In this document: piece by piece, positions 59,901-64,000 of the stretch
How the letters are laid out: every line of letters starts with the position of its first letter
Position numbering within the stretch: position 1 is the stretch's first letter
Source: Scatosoma sp045632265
Lineage (GTDB): Bacteria; Bacillota; Clostridia; Christensenellales; Borkfalkiaceae
Direction: 5' to 3'
NCBI GenBank assembly: GCA_045632265.1
Contig: JAZQWG010000031.1
Location: 25,060-89,059 of the forward strand
DNA length: 64,000 nucleotides
The notes under the pieces: generated by a model
Seen by the model: only the letters and a program-made list of their open reading frames with translations
Told to the model about the DNA's origin: nothing
The model's database searches: none
Position numbers and translations under genes: made by a program

Positions 59901-62900
59901 GACAACAACAACGACCACGCATGCGATATTTGCGGTACGAAATTAAGCGATTGCAACGACAACGATAAAAACCACGAGTGTGATATTTGTGGCGATAAGT
60001 TGACTGATTGCAATGATAACGATAATAACCACAACTGCGACGTTTGTGGTAAGGAATTGACGACTTGCGCGAACAATGATAACAACCACGATTGCGATAT
60101 TTGTGGTAAAAAATTGAGCAACTGCGCGGACAACGATAGCAACCACGATTGCGATATTTGTGGCGATAAGTTGAGCAACTGCGCTGACAATAACAACGAC
60201 CACAACTGCGACACGTGTGGTGCGAAGTTGAGTGATTGCGCAGACAACAATAAAGACCATAAGTGCGACTTGTGTAGTAAGGAATTGACGACTTGCGCTG
60301 ACAATGACAACAATCACAAGTGTGACCTTTGTGATAAAGAATTGTCCGTTTGCAAAGATGACAACAATGACCACAACTGCGACTTGTGCGGCACGAAATT
60401 AAGCGATTGCAATGACAACGACGACCACCTTTGCGACGTATGCGGTGATAAGGTAAGCGATTGCAATGACGGTGACAACAATCACAACTGCGACTTGTGC
60501 GACAAAGTATTAAGCGAATGTGCGGACAACAACAAGGACCACAACTGTGACGTATGCGGCGCCGAATTAAGTATTTGTATCGATAGTAATTTTAATCATG
60601 ATTGTGATATTTGTGGGGATAAGTTGACCGATTGTAAGGACGGCGACAACAATCACAACTGCGACTTGTGCGGAGCTACGCTCAGCGTTTGCGCCGATAA
60701 CGATAATGACCATGATTGTGACTTGTGCGACAAAGTATTAAGCGAATGTGTGGACGAAAACAAAAACCACGCTTGTGATTTGTGCGGTGCAAGCATGGGC
60801 AAACACGAAGCGGCGGCGGGTAAGCACACTTGCGATTATTGCGGGGAAACGATGTCTACTTGCGCTGACAACGACAACAATCACAACTGCGATATTTGTG
60901 GAAAGGAATTGAGTGTTTGCTTGGATAATAACAAAGACCACAAGTGCGATATATGCGACGACAAATTGACGGACTGCACGGACAGCAATCACGACCATAA
61001 ATGTGATTTGTGCGACAAGGTATTAAGCGAATGTGCCGATACGGACGACGACCATTATTGTGATTTGTGCGACGCGCAATTGACGAGTTGTGCCGACAAC
61101 GACGACAACCACAAATGCGATTTGTGCGGTAGGGTATTGAGTGCATGTGAAGACAAGGACGGGAACCACGCTTGTGATTTGTGTGGGGCGATGTTGAGTG
61201 ATTGCGCCGACAACGATGATAACCACAAGTGCGATTTGTGTGATAAGGTATTAAGCGAATGCGCTGACAACGATGATAACCATAAGTGCGACTTGTGCGA
61301 CAAGGTATTAAGCGAATGTGCCGATAACGATGATAACCACAAGTGTGATTTGTGCGACAAGATTTTGACGGCGTGTGAAGATGGCGATAACAACCATTAT
61401 TGCGATATATGCAACGACAAGTTGACGGACTGCAAGGATGATGAAAAAGACCACGCTTGCGATATTTGTGGGGCTACGGTAGGCACGCATAAGGACACGG
61501 CAAACTCGCACGTTTGCGAATACTGCGGCAAAGTTGCAACTGGCTGTAAAGACGACGATACAAACGATTATTGCGATATTTGCGGCAAGAAGATGCACGA
61601 ATGTATCGACAACGACAACAACCATTTGTGCGACAACTGTCAAGTAAAACTTTCCGATTGTAAGGACGAAGCAAAAGACCACGTTTGCGATATTTGTGGA
61701 GGCACGGTAGGCACGCATAAGGACACGGCAAGCTCGCATATTTGCGAATATTGCGGCAAACAAGCAAGCGAATGTCAAGACAAAGACACTAACCATGTAT
61801 GCGATATTTGCGGTGAAACGTTGAGCGATTGCGACGATGACGATAAAAACCACGCTTGTGATTTGTGCGGTGCAAATATGGGTAAACACGAAGCGGCTGC
61901 GGGTAAGCACACTTGCGATTACTGCGGGGAAACGATGTCTACTTGCGCTGACAACGACAACAATCACAACTGCGATATTTGCGGTGAAACGTTGAGCGAT
62001 TGCGACGATGGCGATAAAAACCATGCTTGTGATTTGTGCGGTGCAAATATGGGCAAACACGAAGCGGGCGCAGGAAAACACACTTGCGATTACTGTGGCG
62101 ACAAGGTAAGCGACTGCGTGGATGGCGACAACAATCACAATTGCGATATTTGCGGCGACAAGTTGAGCGCTTGCGACGATAAGGACAACAACCACAAGTG
62201 CGATGTTTGTGGTGCGACGCTTAGCGAGTGCGACGATAAGGATAACAACCACAACTGTGACGTTTGTAATAAAGTGCTCAGCATTTGCGACGACGGCAAC
62301 AACGACCACCGTTGCGACGTTTGCGACAAGAAGTTGAGCGGCTGTGCGGACAGCGACAATAATCACCACTGCGACGTTTGCGATAAGACGTTGAGTGAAT
62401 GCGCGGACAGCAATAAAGACCACGCTTGCGACGTATGTGACGTTGCAATGGGCGCGCACGAAGCGGGTGAAGGGAAACACACTTGCGATTACTGTGGCGA
62501 CAAGGTAAGCGACTGCGTGGATAGCGACAATAACCATTATTGCGACGTTTGCGACACGAAATTAAGCGATTGCAAGGATGAAGCAAAAGACCACGAATGC
62601 GATATTTGTGGGGCTACGGTAGGCACGCACGGTGGCACGGCAAGCTCGCATATTTGCGAATACTGCGGTAAAATTGCAACTGGCTGTAAAGACGACGATA
62701 CAAACGATTATTGCGATATTTGCGGCAAGAAGATGCACGAATGTATCGACAACGACAACAACCATTTGTGCGACAACTGTCAAGTAAAACTTTCCGATTG
62801 TAAGGATGAAGCAAAAGACCACGTTTGCGATATTTGTGGGGCTACGGTAGGCACGCACGGTGGCACGGCAAACTCGCATATTTGCGAATATTGCGGCAAA

Positions 62901-64000
62901 AAAGCAAGCGAATGTCAAGACGAAGACACCAACCATGCGTGCGACGTTTGCGGCGCAACGATGGGCAAACACGAAGCGGAAACGGGCAAGCATACTTGTA
63001 AGTACTGCGGTGGCACGATGAGCGAATGCCTTGACAGCAACAACGATCACGATTGCGATATTTGCGGCGATAAGTTGAGCGATTGCGACGATAGCGACAA
63101 TGACCATTTCTGCGATTTGTGCGGCGAAAAGTCAAGCAACTGCGCTGACAACGATAATAACCACAAGTGCGATATTTGCGATAGAGTGGTAAGCGTATGT
63201 GAAGACAAGGACGATAACCACGCTTGCGACGTTTGCGGCGAAAAGTTAAGCAACTGCGCTGACAACGATAACAACCACAACTGCGATATTTGTGGCGACA
63301 AGTTGAGCGAATGCGACGATGGTGATAAAAACCACGCTTGTGATTTGTGCGGTGCAAATATGGGCAAACACGAAGCGGGCGCGGGAAAACACACTTGCGA
63401 TTACTGTGGCGACAAGGTAAGCGACTGCGTGGATGGCGACAACAATCACAATTGCGATATTTGCGGTGCAACGTTGAGCGAATGCGCTGACAGCGACAAC
63501 GACCATTTCTGCGATTTGTGCGACGAAACGTTGAGTAGCTGTGCTGACAACAACACCGACCACAACTGCGACGTTTGCGGTGCGAAGTTAAGCAACTGTG
63601 CTGACAACGATAACAACCACAACTGCGACGTTTGTGGTGAAAAGTTAAGCGAATGCGCTGACAACAACACCGACCATGACTGCGACGTTTGTGGCGAAAA
63701 GTTGAGCGAATGCACGGACGAAGATGACGACAAGCATTGTGACGTGTGCGGGGAAGACATGGGCGAAGAAGATCCCGACGAACCGAACGAACCCGATGTT
63801 CCCGTTGAACCCGACGAGCCGAACGAACCGAGCGAACCCAACGAACCCGATACACCCAACGAACCGAGTGAACCCAACGAACCGAGTGACGACGAAACCC
63901 GTGTGACGGTAGGCGGGATTTCGGGCGGCTGCAGCGGCAGTGCAAGTGCGTTTGCTTTGGCGGGCGTTGCTATGGCGGCTGTGGCAGTTGTGAAAAAGCG
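56982..64000 (+). CDS. Giant secreted protein with about 74 Cys/His/Asp-rich 19-residue repeats (3' end outside window)
   Basis: An uninterrupted frame of 2339 codons that leaves the window within its last residues. A signal peptide (about 1-36) precedes a LamG/ConA-like beta domain (about 38-215), two related CBM-like beta-sandwiches (about 230-380 and 392-530, each ending in DNIRA), a second LamG-like domain (about 547-731) and an Ig-like domain. From residue 842 to about 2260 run about 74 units of 19 residues with the pattern C-x-D-x-D-N-N-H-x-C-D-x-C-G-x-x-L-S-x. Some are paired with a variant unit (MGKHEA..GKHTCDYCG). A linker rich in Pro, Glu and Asn, then GGCSGS, a hydrophobic helix and KK end the visible part. 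Cell-surface attachment and metal binding are inferred; the family is not one I can name. Confidence 0.85.
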   Translation, partial: MAKKKTKKTIIALIGALTACVGAGFALQNTEIKAAAATGTSVSTDFTNGLPAGISIPSTSASFVRAEGGQIVTSFGATDDGHIILTTDGTYNNFTMEYDVTYNGGGWLGLVLFNTQDDTLGMYQKNFIFSTGAELYAFKNGGTVKIGDLPMNVMALGATTHVVVVVENGVTSISLSDANNSVCFTLSSAAEVASENYIAIPSTTGTNTVIDNFAIFNNDLTGDGDQVAPGYTMLQNCDEVIADVTMNGAQAELSPSTSHVIQGDGSVKVVVGDTAWGTFHVALKENGQPLTRESLNSFEYIEMSVYLEQNASEVYFYNKFMGAMTTGWNVIRVSTEDFLAQVDSWNGSGIAPYDFNSGFAYFQVHGNSVDGVSDTLYIDNIRAKTKEDPNVGYSMVQGMEEMTVTAQGAEVSLSSEHVKEGQSALKVHTLAGWTRLNIPLLFEGETFNERFYEMHDLIEVSIYSEQAGANFYFLNHIMGTLNAGWNTFTISMANFLSQINQYGELAYDSTTGVAYFQVQGEGATIYVDNIRARQYSLNELASGETKYVNFDDGNEAGGWHTVLTGGGSAYVENGEYVMDATSESGEQYVTLVTDDMYENFVLEYDMRILNKSESAWAPVLMYGVSDNEWFASNSFVYVTMWGALAGLPDGKVPADTYVPTVKPFEAFQTSDFESVRVRVEAKGGSVTVAFTRGEQSYTQTIITGDTTLGKVGIPVCTGSKIAIDNLTIVNLDDYFGYKVEEKTFATQSVKVNANETVSGKIELGDMTNKSATFVSNTDGLTIDKNGNWSYTAGAQAGETTLAYAVVINDVVVGECVPFGNKYEYTANGVINVTVEQVAHDFCVDDNKDYVCDVCGKTVGDAYGDNEFGCIEPNEGPCIDNDNDHVCDFCGEELTTCVDSDNNHACDICGAETSKCFDEDKNHKCDICGATLSECADDNNDHGCDVCGDKLTDCNDGDNNHKCDLCDKVLSECADNNNDHACDICGTKLSDCNDNDKNHECDICGDKLTDCNDNDNNHNCDVCGKELTTCANNDNNHDCDICGKKLSNCADNDSNHDCDICGDKLSNCADNNNDHNCDTCGAKLSDCADNNKDHKCDLCSKELTTCADNDNNHKCDLCDKELSVCKDDNNDHNCDLCGTKLSDCNDNDDHLCDVCGDKVSDCNDGDNNHNCDLCDKVLSECADNNKDHNCDVCGAELSICIDSNFNHDCDICGDKLTDCKDGDNNHNCDLCGATLSVCADNDNDHDCDLCDKVLSECVDENKNHACDLCGASMGKHEAAAGKHTCDYCGETMSTCADNDNNHNCDICGKELSVCLDNNKDHKCDICDDKLTDCTDSNHDHKCDLCDKVLSECADTDDDHYCDLCDAQLTSCADNDDNHKCDLCGRVLSACEDKDGNHACDLCGAMLSDCADNDDNHKCDLCDKVLSECADNDDNHKCDLCDKVLSECADNDDNHKCDLCDKILTACEDGDNNHYCDICNDKLTDCKDDEKDHACDICGATVGTHKDTANSHVCEYCGKVATGCKDDDTNDYCDICGKKMHECIDNDNNHLCDNCQVKLSDCKDEAKDHVCDICGGTVGTHKDTASSHICEYCGKQASECQDKDTNHVCDICGETLSDCDDDDKNHACDLCGANMGKHEAAAGKHTCDYCGETMSTCADNDNNHNCDICGETLSDCDDGDKNHACDLCGANMGKHEAGAGKHTCDYCGDKVSDCVDGDNNHNCDICGDKLSACDDKDNNHKCDVCGATLSECDDKDNNHNCDVCNKVLSICDDGNNDHRCDVCDKKLSGCADSDNNHHCDVCDKTLSECADSNKDHACDVCDVAMGAHEAGEGKHTCDYCGDKVSDCVDSDNNHYCDVCDTKLSDCKDEAKDHECDICGATVGTHGGTASSHICEYCGKIATGCKDDDTNDYCDICGKKMHECIDNDNNHLCDNCQVKLSDCKDEAKDHVCDICGATVGTHGGTANSHICEYCGKKASECQDEDTNHACDVCGATMGKHEAETGKHTCKYCGGTMSECLDSNNDHDCDICGDKLSDCDDSDNDHFCDLCGEKSSNCADNDNNHKCDICDRVVSVCEDKDDNHACDVCGEKLSNCADNDNNHNCDICGDKLSECDDGDKNHACDLCGANMGKHEAGAGKHTCDYCGDKVSDCVDGDNNHNCDICGATLSECADSDNDHFCDLCDETLSSCADNNTDHNCDVCGAKLSNCADNDNNHNCDVCGEKLSECADNNTDHDCDVCGEKLSECTDEDDDKHCDVCGEDMGEEDPDEPNEPDVPVEPDEPNEPSEPNEPDTPNEPSEPNEPSDDETRVTVGGISGGCSGSASAFALAGVAMAAVAVVKK
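59505..63761 (+). repeat. 57-bp tandem repeat array inside the giant gene
   Basis: A period of 57 bp (19 codons) holds over 4.2 kb, with one 54-bp unit and several 114-bp double units. Copies vary mostly at the residues outside the Cys, His, Asp and Gly positions. Long blocks recur at offsets that are multiples of 57 bp (1140 and 1083 bp), so the array grew by duplication of multi-unit blocks. Confidence 0.9.

Noticed and set aside
59505..63761. CRISPR array
   Set aside because: Repeats are contiguous, diverged and in frame with a coding sequence; there are no spacers and no cas genes.
59470..63945. Several minus-strand open frames (100-409 codons) inside the repeat array
   Set aside because: They are mirror images of the 57-bp period, which keeps antisense frames open as well. 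The low-complexity translations simply reflect the plus-strand repeat.
56982..64000. Possible frameshifts or stop codons in the giant gene
   Set aside because: Frame checks at 59463, 61023, 62523, 63723 and at the window end all give the same frame with the repeat intact, so the gene appears undamaged up to 64000.

Overview
The window is a gene-dense piece of a bacterial chromosome, most likely from an anaerobic, endospore-lineage Firmicute (class Clostridia, possibly an uncultivated gut lineage; genus not determinable from this alone). The basis is the spoIIGA-sigE sporulation pair, TrmFO, HslUV next to topA/trmFO in the Bacillus-like order, a VanW protein, an L19 leader, strong purine-rich ribosome-binding sites, TTGACA/TATAAT promoters and a rubrerythrin. 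There are no tRNA or rRNA genes, no CRISPR array, no insertion sequence and no integrase.

Layout. 1-11.5 kb: end of khpA and rimM, then a TPP-riboswitch-controlled thiamine transporter on the minus strand, an HD nucleotidase, a secreted HtrA-type protease, a degenerate FtsK-like protein, mutY, a flavoprotein, two poorly known genes, a CDF metal exporter, a yybP-ykoY (Mn) riboswitch driving a CaCA antiporter, and rplS behind its leader. 11.6-21.9 kb: comM-dprA-topA-trmFO-hslV-hslU-hisS-trx, a housekeeping run. 21.9-33 kb: small zinc-ribbon and regulator genes, rubrerythrin, cardiolipin synthase, an SbcD/SbcC-like nuclease pair (YhaO/YhaN type) and a two-subunit ABC exporter. 33-38.8 kb (minus strand): GH3 glycosidase, mnmG, dnaA. 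38.9-53.9 kb: recF, a PHP phosphoesterase, vanW, asnS, plsX-rnc-smc-ftsY-trmD-rbgA-rnhB-yraN, then spoIIGA-sigE behind a Spo0A-box promoter.

54-64 kb is the accessory-looking end. Two secreted proteins lie in tandem, each with its own promoter. The first is a calcineurin-like phosphoesterase with four copies of a 19-residue Cys/His/Asp-rich module. The second is a giant protein (at least 2339 residues, running off the window) with about 74 copies of the same module. Both end in a Pro/Glu/Asn-rich linker, a Gly-Cys motif, a hydrophobic segment and a Lys/Arg tail. The module has the spacing C-x6-H-x-C-x2-C inside an Asp/Asn-rich loop, so a metal-binding surface array is the strongest candidate here for an undescribed system.

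Regulation is unusually legible: TPP and Mn riboswitches, an L19 leader, a palindromic operator at the ABC exporter, a Spo0A box before spoIIGA, and many hairpin terminators.
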